Source: Nitzschia sp. pyKryTriq1 (lineage: Eukaryota > Bacillariophyta > Bacillariophyceae > Bacillariales > Bacillariaceae). Taken from it: a stretch of DNA of 64,000 bases. The translations under genes and the position numbers were made by a program. The notes under the pieces were generated by a model, which made no database searches, was not told where the DNA came from, and saw only the letters and a list, made by a program, of their open reading frames with translations. Position 1 is the first letter of the stretch; every line of letters starts with the position of its first letter. Positions 30,222 to 39,061 of the stretch are shown here, piece by piece. The stretch is from positions 4,192,120 to 4,256,119 of the forward strand of contig OY101115.1 in the NCBI GenBank assembly GCA_956465555.1. The letters are read 5' to 3'.

Positions 30222-30869
30222 ACATTATTTGCTTGTTTCAAAAATAGTACAAAAAATGGACTCGTGTGGCCCGCCTCCTTGCCGCGAGACCCTTCGACGG
30301 ACATTCCTTTGCGGCGAGGAAAGCATCGTCAAGAGCTTCCGCTGGCACTACTGCACAACACTGCAAGTATTGGTGAACGTGGTTTGTGCAAGTTTACTAT
30401 GCTTCCGTCGCCTTGCAGACTACTCCTAATCATACTGGTATTTACATGCTGTGCTGGGTAGCTACGAGCCAATTGATACCGTTGGTACCGCATTCCTACA
30501 ATAGTACTGATTGCTCAGATAGAGAAGTTTGTAGTGTAGTTGAACAATGAAAAAATTGAACTCTATTTATTACCGGCAGGAAGAGGGGTAGACTTCCAAC
30601 CCGGCCTTGCGGCGCTCTCCTGGAACGTCGCGAGGTAATCGGGGTCCTTGGACCTATCTATGTGGTTAGGGTGAGGTGTGGGAGGGGTTGGTGGATTGTG
30701 TAGTTGAACAATGATAATGTTCGACCATGGTGGAGTCGCTTGAGTGCATGCCAGTATGATTTATTCCTTCTTTGTCGGGGCCAGCCATCGTCAGCAATAG
30801 CGATTCAGTTGACAGGTGTCGTGTTGTTGTATTCGAAAAAAGTGTAAGCAGCGGATCTTAGCCTGACGT
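30222..30869. other. Convergent intergenic region
   Basis: 648 bp without a gene. A 17-base motif GTGTAGTTGAACAATGA occurs twice about 165 bases apart (near 30534 and 30699). Near 30475-30495 there is a short TACCGTTGGTACCG stretch. Nothing else is recognised. Confidence 0.5.
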
Positions 30870-31976
30870 TTAGGCTTTCGGGATAAAATGCGATGCATCG
30901 ATATGGAGTTCGTAGTGCCCGTCTTCCTTACCCAGAAAGAGTGGGAAATCCAAAGAAGCTCGCATTGCTTGGCGGGCAGCCTCGACGGCCAGAGGACCAT
31001 TTGACATGTGCAAGGGGCCACACGTTGGTAGATTTTGAATCGTGATTGACAATAACTCAGTAGCATTGACCCCCTTGGGCAGTTGGGAGGGTCCAGGAGC
31101 CCCGGCACCCAAAAAGTCACCCACAACCATGTTGATGACTCGTCGTGGTGGCATTTTTGTGCCGTCTTGGTCATGCTGCTCTGGTTGTCGTCGTCTATTT
31201 CTAGGTGGGCCGTGTAATGCTGCTAGACCGGCCACTCCGGACATATCCGCGATGCCACCATCCACAAAGAGGTAATTCTCCTCTCCATCGACCCACCCCA
31301 CAGGTTGAAAGAGAAAAGGAAAACACGCCGATGCTCTTGCCGCTCTTGCCATACTTCCACGTCGCAAAAGTCGCCCTTCCATTCGCTGAATATCAAAGCC
31401 CGAAACTGCCACTGGGATCTGAGCATCCATAAGGTCCAAGCTTGAATCTGGACGCTCAGACTTCATAAAGTCATGCATGATCTTCTCAAATTTGTTGCCA
31501 CGAAAGACTGTCAAGAGCCCTGGGAAGTCGGCAAAGTCGGGCAAGTCGATCGTCGTGCAAAATTCGGCGGCTCGCCGTGGTGGAATACCTGCTGCCAATA
31601 GAATGGCTGCCATGGCACCCGCAGAGGCACCCGCCACACCGTTGATGTTGTCCTGTAGCACATCAAAGGTGGAATTAGAGAGTTCGTCCTCCCATGCCGC
31701 CAATGCGCCGAAATAGCCGTAGAAGCCAAAAAATGCGGGCGCCATTCCCAGGTAGTAGCCCGAAGATTCCAGCAAGAAGTCTCGCAGAGTCTTGTCAGTT
31801 TGTTGATCGGATCCAGATTTCTTTTGTATTATATGTGGCGCAGTTTCAACGAAAGAGGGTGTGCGCAGGGATGCCACCGACGAAACAGAGAGCCAACACC
31901 CCAATGCAATCCCAACGAGAACAAAGGGAATGCGACCACTCGTGAACTGATTCTTCAAATCTGAGCCACCCAGCAT
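30870..31976 (-). CDS. Patatin-like phospholipase/acyl hydrolase
   Basis: The first in-frame ATG is at 31976 (368 aa). The frame stays open upstream for 19 more codons encoding a hydrophobic segment (SFTLAAVVTFLLVFKM), and a possible AG acceptor lies there, so an upstream exon could exist. The catalytic features of patatins are present: an oxyanion-type region with many Gly/Phe (GFYGYFGAL), the nucleophile elbow GVAGASAGAMAA (GxSxG, Ser about 118), PRRAAEFCTTIDLPDFADFP, and the dyad Asp in LFVDGGIADMSG. A membrane helix at about residues 15-33 (IPFVLVGIALGCWLSV) anchors the protein. It would hydrolyse acyl chains of membrane or storage lipids; substrate unknown. Confidence 0.8.
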   Translation of the reverse strand: MLGGSDLKNQFTSGRIPFVLVGIALGCWLSVSSVASLRTPSFVETAPHIIQKKSGSDQQTDKTLRDFLLESSGYYLGMAPAFFGFYGYFGALAAWEDELSNSTFDVLQDNINGVAGASAGAMAAILLAAGIPPRRAAEFCTTIDLPDFADFPGLLTVFRGNKFEKIMHDFMKSERPDSSLDLMDAQIPVAVSGFDIQRMEGRLLRRGSMARAARASACFPFLFQPVGWVDGEENYLFVDGGIADMSGVAGLAALHGPPRNRRRQPEQHDQDGTKMPPRRVINMVVGDFLGAGAPGPSQLPKGVNATELLSITIQNLPTCGPLHMSNGPLAVEAARQAMRASLDFPLFLGKEDGHYELHIDASHFIPKA

Positions 31977-32464
31977 TTTAAAAACGAGCAAGAACGTCAC
32001 GACGGCTGCTAGGGTAAAACTGTAATGGTGCAAGTATCGGAAAAGATGTGTAAGCTATTGACCACATGCCCCATTAGGAAAGGAAACGCCGTCCCCATTG
32101 CTACGGTATCTCCTCTTCTTCCTTCTTTTCGTGTTCTTGATCTTTGGTTCGGCGGCAATACGTACATTTTCCTGAGCGACGTCAGTGCGTGGCGATGGCG
32201 TTGCTTGCTGTTTTGTTTGGCGCGGCAAAAAAAATAATATCCGACGTATAAGCTACACGTGTCATGTTCTCCGCGTCGTGGCCACGTTCGGATCGTTGTC
32301 GATCGATCGACAGACGGTTGGATCTGAGTCACGGATTGTGACTGAATAGAAGAGCACCACGCTTCGCTTATTGTCGAACATAGGAACCTAGTATTATAAG
32401 TACAACGGTAGCACTTCTCTTCTACCTGCTGGACGAATTGACAGCAGATAGAGGACGATTGGGA
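31977..32464. other. Intergenic/leader region
   Basis: 488 bp between the patatin-like gene start and the 3' end of the TMEM144-like gene. A minus-strand frame with an ATG (MGTAFPFLMGHVVNSLHIF) lies at about 32025-32110 and could belong to an upstream exon of the patatin gene, but no clear donor was found. A GATCGATCGAT run lies near 32298-32310. Confidence 0.4.
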
Positions 32465-33899
32465 CTAATCAAAATTACCTAGTAGCAGAGAGAGCAACGC
32501 TCGATGAACGGGCGTGCCTTCATGCTGATACGATAGCCAGATGATTCCGATGATCGTGACGCTGGCGCTTGCAAACCACTTAGAAATCGTTTCCTGCCCC
32601 TTGATTTCGCCAAAATAAAAGACACCCCATAAGCCACTAATCAAAAGTTGCCCTTGGCAGAAGGAAAAGCCGACACCTTGTCCAAGATACGTCACGGCAA
32701 GAATACTACAAAAATTGCCAATGGAATAAAAGATCCCAGCCATAGCACCTGGAAATCCCAATTCTTGCACGTGCCAGGCTGGTAACTGATCGACTGCTTC
32801 GCGCCACTGATAGTCACGATTGACCAAATGATACAAAAAGAGGCCAGCCCAGATCAATATGCAGACCAGCATACTTCCACTCGCATAGGAAATGAGATAT
32901 CCTGCACCACTCAACCCTTGATCCCGCTGAGCGTAGTGCAACGGAATCAGGTTCAATCCACCCCACACACCATTGACTACCGCACCGAGTAGGCCCATCT
33001 GTCGGCGCGGAAGAGCAATACGCCCCCCGAATAAGACGACGCGATCTTTTGACAGACCCTTCTTATCCTCTTCAATCAACGGTTCGAGAGACACTGTGCT
33101 GTCTTCGAGTTCTAGGGGCACCATAGAACTTGGAGTACTGCCCATATGGGCAATTGACGTGCCGCCAACATTGTCAGCACCAGTTTCGAAAACATTCGGA
33201 GCTTTGACCGGGGATTCCAAGGATTTGGGGTTACTATTCTTTCCTTTGAGAGTATGCCGTTTCGGTATGGGCGAGGCAACAACGCTAGGTGCCGGCGATA
33301 GGACAACTGTTTCTGACATTGCAACTGGTTCGTAGTCACCTCCTCCAGCTGAAGACGGCTTCGTTTTGGGTGCCTCTGAATACACGCTCATTCCTACCAA
33401 CCCAACCATCAATATCATGAATGCCAGCATAGTTTGTTGCAAGGACTTGACATTCTCTTGGAAAATAATGATTCCGAATACAAAGCTCGTTGAGACTTGA
33501 ATGGCACTCCACGTTCCTACGGCAACGGCTACTCCCGCATTTCGGATTCCTGTTGAAAAAGGTGTAAGCGACCCAAAACAAATCATTTCCTGCAATAAGA
33601 AACGCTTCTTGATTCATGCCGGTCTTCTTCGTACCATAGATTCCACATGCAGCTCCGGGGACCCAGAACAACCCACTCACTATCCCCCATGATGTAAACC
33701 GCACTGGCTCACCAAGTAGCACGACTAACCAAGAGGTCAAAAAGCACACGATCGTCTTATAAGACTGCATCACGAAGAAATTAACTTCCACATTCGTATT
33801 CACTTTCAGTGGAACTCCAAAAGTTCCCCAACTGAAGACAGCGATAATGGCGGCAGTCCAACCACAACCCTCCCCACAACCATCCAACAGCGAAACCAT
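32465..33899 (-). CDS. TMEM144-family multi-pass transporter-like protein
   Basis: Exon 1 33899-33635 and exon 2 33549-32465 (449 aa, 85-bp intron). The splice joins ACGIYG to IRNAGVAVAVGTW, matching the family's continuous helix. Ten hydrophobic segments fit the TMEM144/DUF1632 branch of the drug/metabolite-transporter superfamily: WTAAIIAVFSWGTFGVPLKV at the start, LAFMILMVGLVGMSVYSE, a long polar Ser/Pro-rich cytosolic loop, then GAVVNGVWGGLNLIPLHYAQ, GAMAGIFYSIGNFCSILAV and FCQGQLLISGLWGVFYFGEI. The family is thought to carry sugars or similar solutes, but substrates are mostly unknown. The two halves look like the usual internal five-helix duplication. Confidence 0.8.
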
Positions 33900-34548
33900 C
33901 CTACAAGTTTGTAGTGGTGTTTCAGGGATACAAAAATAATATGATGATGTCTCAACAAACAAGAGGGTGTGTGGGGTGAAAGCAGGTAAATGCGGGGCAA
34001 GAGGCAAGAGATGCGATGCATGCCGAATGCGATTACTCCGTTCTGTTATTCTCCTGGTGCGTCCAGTCACTCACTCCTTTCACGCTCGGGTCTTTTTTTT
34101 AAAAAAACGTACACATGCCAAACTTATTTAACGCCCCATACTCTACTCTACGAGTGCAGTACCAGTACTGTACATACAGTACAGTACCGGTAGAGTAGGC
34201 CACCGGCTGGCGCGGCGCGGACGGCCAGCCAGATGTCCCGGTACCAGGTACAGCAGAAGCAAGGGTTATCATAAGATAAAAGAAAAAAACCTCTAGTAGA
34301 GAGCGACCGTTGCGTCACTCACCGCTCGGCGGGCCTGCATTTTGAAAATACGAGTACCGGTATCCATACTGTATCTATTTCATACCTGTACCGTGTACCG
34401 TACCGGTACCGTACAAGTACTGGTAAATATCCAGCACGACGACGTGCGTGGCTCGCAACTCGGAACAAGGAAGATGACGAATGATCACTATCTTTCCATT
34501 CTTTCCATACTACAGCACCGGTATTGCAGAAGTGAAAGTAAGCCCAAG
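33900..34548. other. Divergent intergenic region with GTAC tracts
   Basis: 649 bp between the TMEM144-like and the mitochondrial-type gene starts. Two GTAC clusters are present, about 34145-34255 (CAGTACCAGTACTGTAC) and about 34350-34430 (GTACCGTACCGGTACC). No gene. Confidence 0.55.
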
Positions 34549-35292
34549 ATGATATCGCCCCGTACTCCCTCCCTTTTGAAGTCGTTTCAGCGATGGAGCC
34601 AACTTTCCGTTGCAAGAGCAGCGCCAGCAGCCCGCAATTTCACCTCGCCTGCTGTGAAGCGGTTTCGACAGAAGCAACTTGGTGGTGTATCTGCGACTAA
34701 TGACCCCCGAGATGTGCCTCACTCGTTCGAGGAAATGGACACCAATACTCTCCTTACCGTCGCCGCCCTTGAAAACCACGAAGCAAGAATCGAAGTTCTC
34801 AAGCGTCATATCATGTCTGTGGACAAATGCTCCCACGCGGAAGCTACCGAAGTGTTCAAGAAGATCGCGACAAAGAATCGTGAAGGAATGGCGATGGCCG
34901 CTTTGCCGTACCAGTTGGGCATTTTGGCGGGTGCTATGGCTGCGTTGGGATCGATGCCTATGGTGTTTGATCTCAGCACGACTCTCTGGTTTAACGAGTA
35001 CTTTGTTACGACCGAAGTGCCCGGGAAAGAAGATTTAGAAACCCCTCTTGAGGTCGGATCCTGGGCTTGGAACTGGATGGAGCCGCCGCTTGGAACCCTC
35101 AGCTTTTTACTTCTGTCGCTACAATTCTCCCGTGCTCAAATGGACAACCTGGGTATCAAACCGTACACTTCAACACTGAAGAAAATGAGAGGAAGAAGCC
35201 TGGCGAAATCGTTCCCTCGATATCATCCGAAACTCATTATGGATTTTAGCGAGACTGATCCGTTGATGAAGATCGGGAAGAAAGTTCTTTAA
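34549..35292 (+). CDS. Unknown membrane protein, probably mitochondrial
   Basis: Single exon from ATG at 34549 (247 aa); upstream in-frame codons lack another ATG in good context. The N-terminus is rich in Arg, Ser and Ala with no acidic residues for over 45 positions (MISPRTPSLLKSFQRWSQLS), typical of a mitochondrial transit peptide. Two hydrophobic segments follow: about residues 121-145 (LPYQLGILAGAMAALGSMPM) and about 184-202 (WMEPPLGTLSFLLLSLQFS). A helix with an EARIEVLKRHIMSVDKCSHA sequence precedes them. The conserved-looking ends (YTSTLKKMRGRSLAKSFPRY, HPKLIMDFSETDPL) suggest a real family, but I do not recognise it. Confidence 0.68.
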   Translation: MISPRTPSLLKSFQRWSQLSVARAAPAARNFTSPAVKRFRQKQLGGVSATNDPRDVPHSFEEMDTNTLLTVAALENHEARIEVLKRHIMSVDKCSHAEATEVFKKIATKNREGMAMAALPYQLGILAGAMAALGSMPMVFDLSTTLWFNEYFVTTEVPGKEDLETPLEVGSWAWNWMEPPLGTLSFLLLSLQFSRAQMDNLGIKPYTSTLKKMRGRSLAKSFPRYHPKLIMDFSETDPLMKIGKKVL

Positions 35293-35564
35293 AAAGGGGG
35301 GTCGCAAAGAAATAAGCGTGGCTGGGGTTCGTTTGCAATTTGACGATTTGGTGAACTGTTCCCTCGCTAGCTGGTTGGGAAATCCAAAATGTGAATTTAG
35401 TACAAACTTGCTGTCTCAGCGACACTATTATCGTCTATCGTCCTACTGTAGCAACAGTGAGTGAATCAAGAAAGAACATCACCTAATAGTAGATGGACCG
35501 GAATGCTCAGAATAATAGATTTCATTTCATTTCATTAACCTCTTCTCATCAAAACAATACAGTG
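35293..35564. other. Convergent 3' region
   Basis: Short region between the mitochondrial-type gene and the proposed last exon of the phosphodiesterase gene. TTTCATTTCATTTCATT repeats lie near 35519-35535. Nothing else is seen. Confidence 0.45.
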
Positions 35565-38361
35565 CTATAGTAGCGACAGCGAACCAAGGAAGGACGCTGC
35601 TGCCACAATCCATTTCAATCTAAATCCTTGGGGATGAATTCTGGTTTCGCTAGCATCCGAAGATGATGCGGATGACTGTATAGGATTGAAGACAGGAGAA
35701 GAGGGCATGGTGGGTGTCAACCGAATCTACGCACCACAGACAGACGACTCACAAATTGAATCATGCGCGAGTCATCATCCGACGAACATTCAAAAGGAAT
35801 GAGAAGCTTTTGCAACAACAACAGCAACAGCAACAGCAACAACAACAATCTAAAATAGCTCACTCTTTTCACCGCACCTCTACTTTACTATTGTATTGTA
35901 TCGGTACTGAAAGGACCACGACAGGTTACGACCCCAACAACTATTCCTCAACTCAGCGAAACGGATTTGCCTAAGGGTATCTACGACACCCGCTGTACTT
36001 GATCGATATTTGCTGAGAGCGCAATTTTTAGTCCCCAATCTTCCAACAACGACAATGACCTTCTCAACGATCACCGATGTCTTCATCGTCTTCCAGCCGC
36101 ATCCCCATGATCCGAAAGCGCATATTCATTTGAACAACGTCTATTCGGACTGCATCACTGACCCAGGTCGTCTCTACGTCGATCCAACCACGCAGGATGA
36201 AGTCAAAGACACTGCTGCTTTACTCTCGGAACTTCGTCGGATCATCACCTTCGAGATCATCGCGCCCAATGCCACAATGACCGCGAATGCCAACACCGAT
36301 ATCGAAGCCAAGATCAATCAAGCTGCGTTGTTTGTGACAAGCGGAAACAACCAAAGTCGGCTGAACAAAGCATCACTCACCCGAGCTCTAAACGCGGCTG
36401 TCTCTACTGGCAAAGACAACATCGAAATTCGAGTCTCACTCGCCCACGTATACTTCGATACCAGCGGCGGCCCGCTGAACTACCTCGACTGGAGCCTTCT
36501 TACAACATCCGTGATCCCTGTCGCTACACCGCCCGCACCTGCAACTGCCGCGGATATCGCCCTAGCGGTCGCTTCATCGATGCCTTTGCCTCTTCACACC
36601 TCTCCAAATCACCATCCGGAGAGTGTGCCTGCCCGTTGCCCCATGGCAGTCATGCATCCGATCGCTGACGAGCAGCATCCGACGAACATTCAAAAGGAAT
36701 GAGAAGCTTTTGCAACAACAACAGCAACAGCAACAACAACAATCTAAAATAGCTCACTCTTTTCACCGCACCTCTACTTTACTATTGTATTGTATCGGTA
36801 CTGAAAGGACCACGACAGTGGGTGCAGCGAGTAGGTCGGGGTTCTCGCTAGTGCTGGCGCTAGTTGGTGACGAAGACGAGGAGGAGTCGTCGTGTTCGCA
36901 TGAAGAAATAGGATCTTCGAGTGGATCCTCTGGGACTTGACAAGTACATATTTTGGATACCGATCCAGCATCCACGTACTCGATAGTCTCGTTATGCTTA
37001 GCGCAGTACAATATAGGTGCTCCCGTTTCTGGATCCTGACTTGGGAATCCACAATAGGGGCATTCAATCTGCCCTGGCAAATCAGGGTTACAAAAGCATG
37101 GAAACTTCTCAGGGTTGGAACAACTCGTACCCAAGGCATCACCATACGATTCACCATATGAGAGAACGACACTATCGCCAGCGGATGTGTTAAAGGTACA
37201 GAAATCAGTTGTCGCATTGGACGTTGGAGAGACTGTGGAGTTCCAAGAGTCGTCTTCTATCGGAGTGGACTCCGAGGAATCGGGTATCACGGGCGACGAC
37301 GACCCCACAAGCAATGCATTTCGCTGCTCCATCAACGTCGGAAGATTTCCTTCCGACCAGAAATCTACAGAGAACACTGTTGCTGGAAACCCATGAGCAG
37401 CATAACAGGCATCCAAAATCTTCCCGGCCCACTCGACGGTGTTTATTTGTTGGGCCGCTTCTTGACTCGGTTGAAATTGGAGTCCAAACAGGGACTTTTC
37501 CGTCACAAATGCCTCCACCATGAAAAAATCTCCAGTCGACGAGCTGGTTCCTCCTTGAGTAATGGGACAGTCTGGCAAGAGCGTAGATTCCAGTTCGGCC
37601 ACCGATTCCCATTGCCACCAGGTCGCCAGTGCGAAATCCTCCCAATAATTGAGGCCAGGCACGTGGTCTCCAGCTCCTTCGGGGCCTTTGAAATAGAAAA
37701 ATAGAACTTGCTGATTGGTTTCAATGAGTTCCCCCAGGGTCGGCCACGATGATGATGCTGGTGATGATTCAACTGATGCTGGCCCATGATCGTAGAGTCG
37801 GTCGATGAATCCACCAGGAACTTGTTGGAGTAGTTGTTGAATCATTTCTAACGAAATGGGTCCGCCGGCATTCTCGTTGATTTCCAGCGAAATCATAATG
37901 ACATTGTTTGGGTTTGCAACGATCCAGTTGTTGATCTCCGTGAATGCTTGCATCGGATCGACCCGTCCTACTCCACATCCCACCATATCATTTCCGTGAC
38001 ATAATTGGAGACTTCCGTCGCAGTTGCAGATATCCACATTGAGTCCTCGATAGCCGGCATCAAGAGCCTCAGTAATCGGATCTTGTATGTGATTGGCAGC
38101 AATGGAAAACCCATTTTCGACCGCTGCCATGGCATTGTGCACCATGGCAAAATACGTATCCGCCACGCTGACGGTACATAAATTACTCAGTCCATTGCAA
38201 GAATCATCGATCGGCGCGGCCGCAACTTGGTATGGTGGAAATGGTATAGAAGCAAATGCAATGAGTGCTGATAGTAATATCAGAGAAGAACAGGAATATA
38301 ATTTTTTCCTGCTGATGGCCAGAACAGCGGAAAGAATGGGGGGAAGAGCAAGGAGCAGCAT
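35565..38361 (-). CDS. Secreted/anchored PLC-like phosphodiesterase (TIM-barrel PLC-X type)
   Basis: The main exon runs from the ATG at 38361 down to about 36772 and encodes a signal peptide or anchor, an N-terminal PLC-like fold (DTYFAMVHNAMAAVENGFSI with catalytic-type HNAM, LDAGYRGLNVDICNCDG, LQLCHGND), FTEINNWIVANPNNVIMISL, a catalytic-domain end near TVFSVDFWSEGNLPTL, then a Cys-rich tail and Ser-rich linker. Read straight on, the frame stops at 36763 inside a repeat copy. I propose a last intron (donor GTGCGG at 36771, acceptor at 35727; about 1045 bp) to an exon 35726-35565 whose product ends FRLKWIVAAASFLGSLSLL, a GPI-signal or membrane tail after a Ser-rich stretch. That makes 583 aa; without it 532 aa. 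Confidence in the enzyme assignment is higher than in the last exon. Substrate unknown. Confidence 0.65.
35776..35924. repeat. 149-bp direct repeat, left copy
   Basis: Begins CATCCGACGAACATTCAAAA and ends AAAGGACCACGACAG, with an internal CAA/CAG run. It is the same sequence as 36676-36818 apart from one extra CAGCAA-type 6-bp unit in the run. The near identity points to a recent duplication or insertion. Confidence 0.92.
35925..36675. mobile_element. Inserted unit between direct repeats (possible non-autonomous element)
   Basis: 751 bp of unique sequence lying between the two direct repeats; with one repeat copy it makes a 900-bp unit. It is richer in G+C than the surrounding intron-like sequence and carries an ORF on the plus strand, opposite to the gene in whose proposed intron it lies. 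The repeats do not begin TG or end CA, and no matching short target duplication is visible outside them, so a standard LTR structure is not supported. A segmental duplication or an unusual insertion is possible. Confidence 0.45.
36055..36702 (+). CDS. ORF inside the inserted unit, unknown (possibly Gag-like)
   Basis: 215 codons from the first ATG at 36055; the last eight codons lie in the right repeat copy. The product looks protein-like: MTFSTITDVFIVFQPHPHDP, DTAALLSELRRIITFEIIAP, NANTDIEAKINQAALFVTSG, LNYLDWSLLTTSVIPVATPP, ending in a Pro/His-rich tail. I do not recognise it. The position in a recently inserted segment and the size make an N-terminal Gag-like fragment of an LTR retroelement one option, without direct evidence; a captured host fragment is the other. 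Confidence 0.4.
   Translation: MTFSTITDVFIVFQPHPHDPKAHIHLNNVYSDCITDPGRLYVDPTTQDEVKDTAALLSELRRIITFEIIAPNATMTANANTDIEAKINQAALFVTSGNNQSRLNKASLTRALNAAVSTGKDNIEIRVSLAHVYFDTSGGPLNYLDWSLLTTSVIPVATPPAPATAADIALAVASSMPLPLHTSPNHHPESVPARCPMAVMHPIADEQHPTNIQKE
36676..36818. repeat. 143-bp direct repeat, right copy
   Basis: Second copy of the repeat at 35776-35924, shorter by one 6-bp unit in the CAA/CAG run. On the minus strand it supplies the last in-frame codons of the phosphodiesterase main exon (VVVLSVPIQYNSKVE) and the proposed splice donor. Confidence 0.92.
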
Positions 38362-39061
38362 GGCGGATGCCTCCTCCGCCACACTTCCCAATTCAAAGTG
38401 GCTACTGACCGAAATGCTTATTTTGGAGAATATGGAAATGGATTTGGGTCGCTACTCAGTGTTTGGTGTTTGGTGTTTACGAGATTGCCGGTACGACCAA
38501 CTCCCAACAACTCGCGAGAGATGAGATGAGAGATAGGCAAGATTAGATACACACCACCACCACCACCACCACCGACAACAACACAAGAAAGAACAAACAC
38601 GACCGACTATCATACAGTATTCAATAGTGGTACTGTATTGCCGTTGCGCATCATCGATCGCGATCACCGATGACTTTTTTGCCGAACTGCTTCCCCCGAA
38701 TTTCGAGCAAAAGCGCGGAGAAAAGGAGCAAATATTAGGGGGAAGTGGCACAAAAGGTGCGTGGAGTGCCGGTCAGGCAGTGATCTCCGGGAGGGTGGGG
38801 GGCGGACAGACACTATAACACACGCAAAAAATGACAATAACGAACTGATGAAAGGAAGAGCTGGACTTGTATTTACTGTACCATTACGGTGCGGTACCGG
38901 TACAGTTATGCTTCTTCAAAAGCAACGACAACGACGATGACGAAGGGCTAGAGTAGCGAGTGCCCATACTGTACAAGTACATACTGAAGTCTGCCTGGAA
39001 CTTTTATTTCTATCCGACTATTGCAGACAGTATCACAATACGTACTGTACTGAAATAGAAG
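38362..39061. other. Divergent intergenic region
   Basis: 700 bp between the phosphodiesterase start and the long low-complexity gene. It contains a CCA/CAC triplet run at about 38553-38575 and sparse GTAC motifs at about 38880-39050 (TGCGGTACCGGTACAG). Open frames here lack support. Confidence 0.5.

Noticed and set aside
35776-36818. A classical LTR retrotransposon
   Set aside because: The repeats lack TG/CA ends, no target duplication is visible, and no polymerase or integrase domain lies between them.
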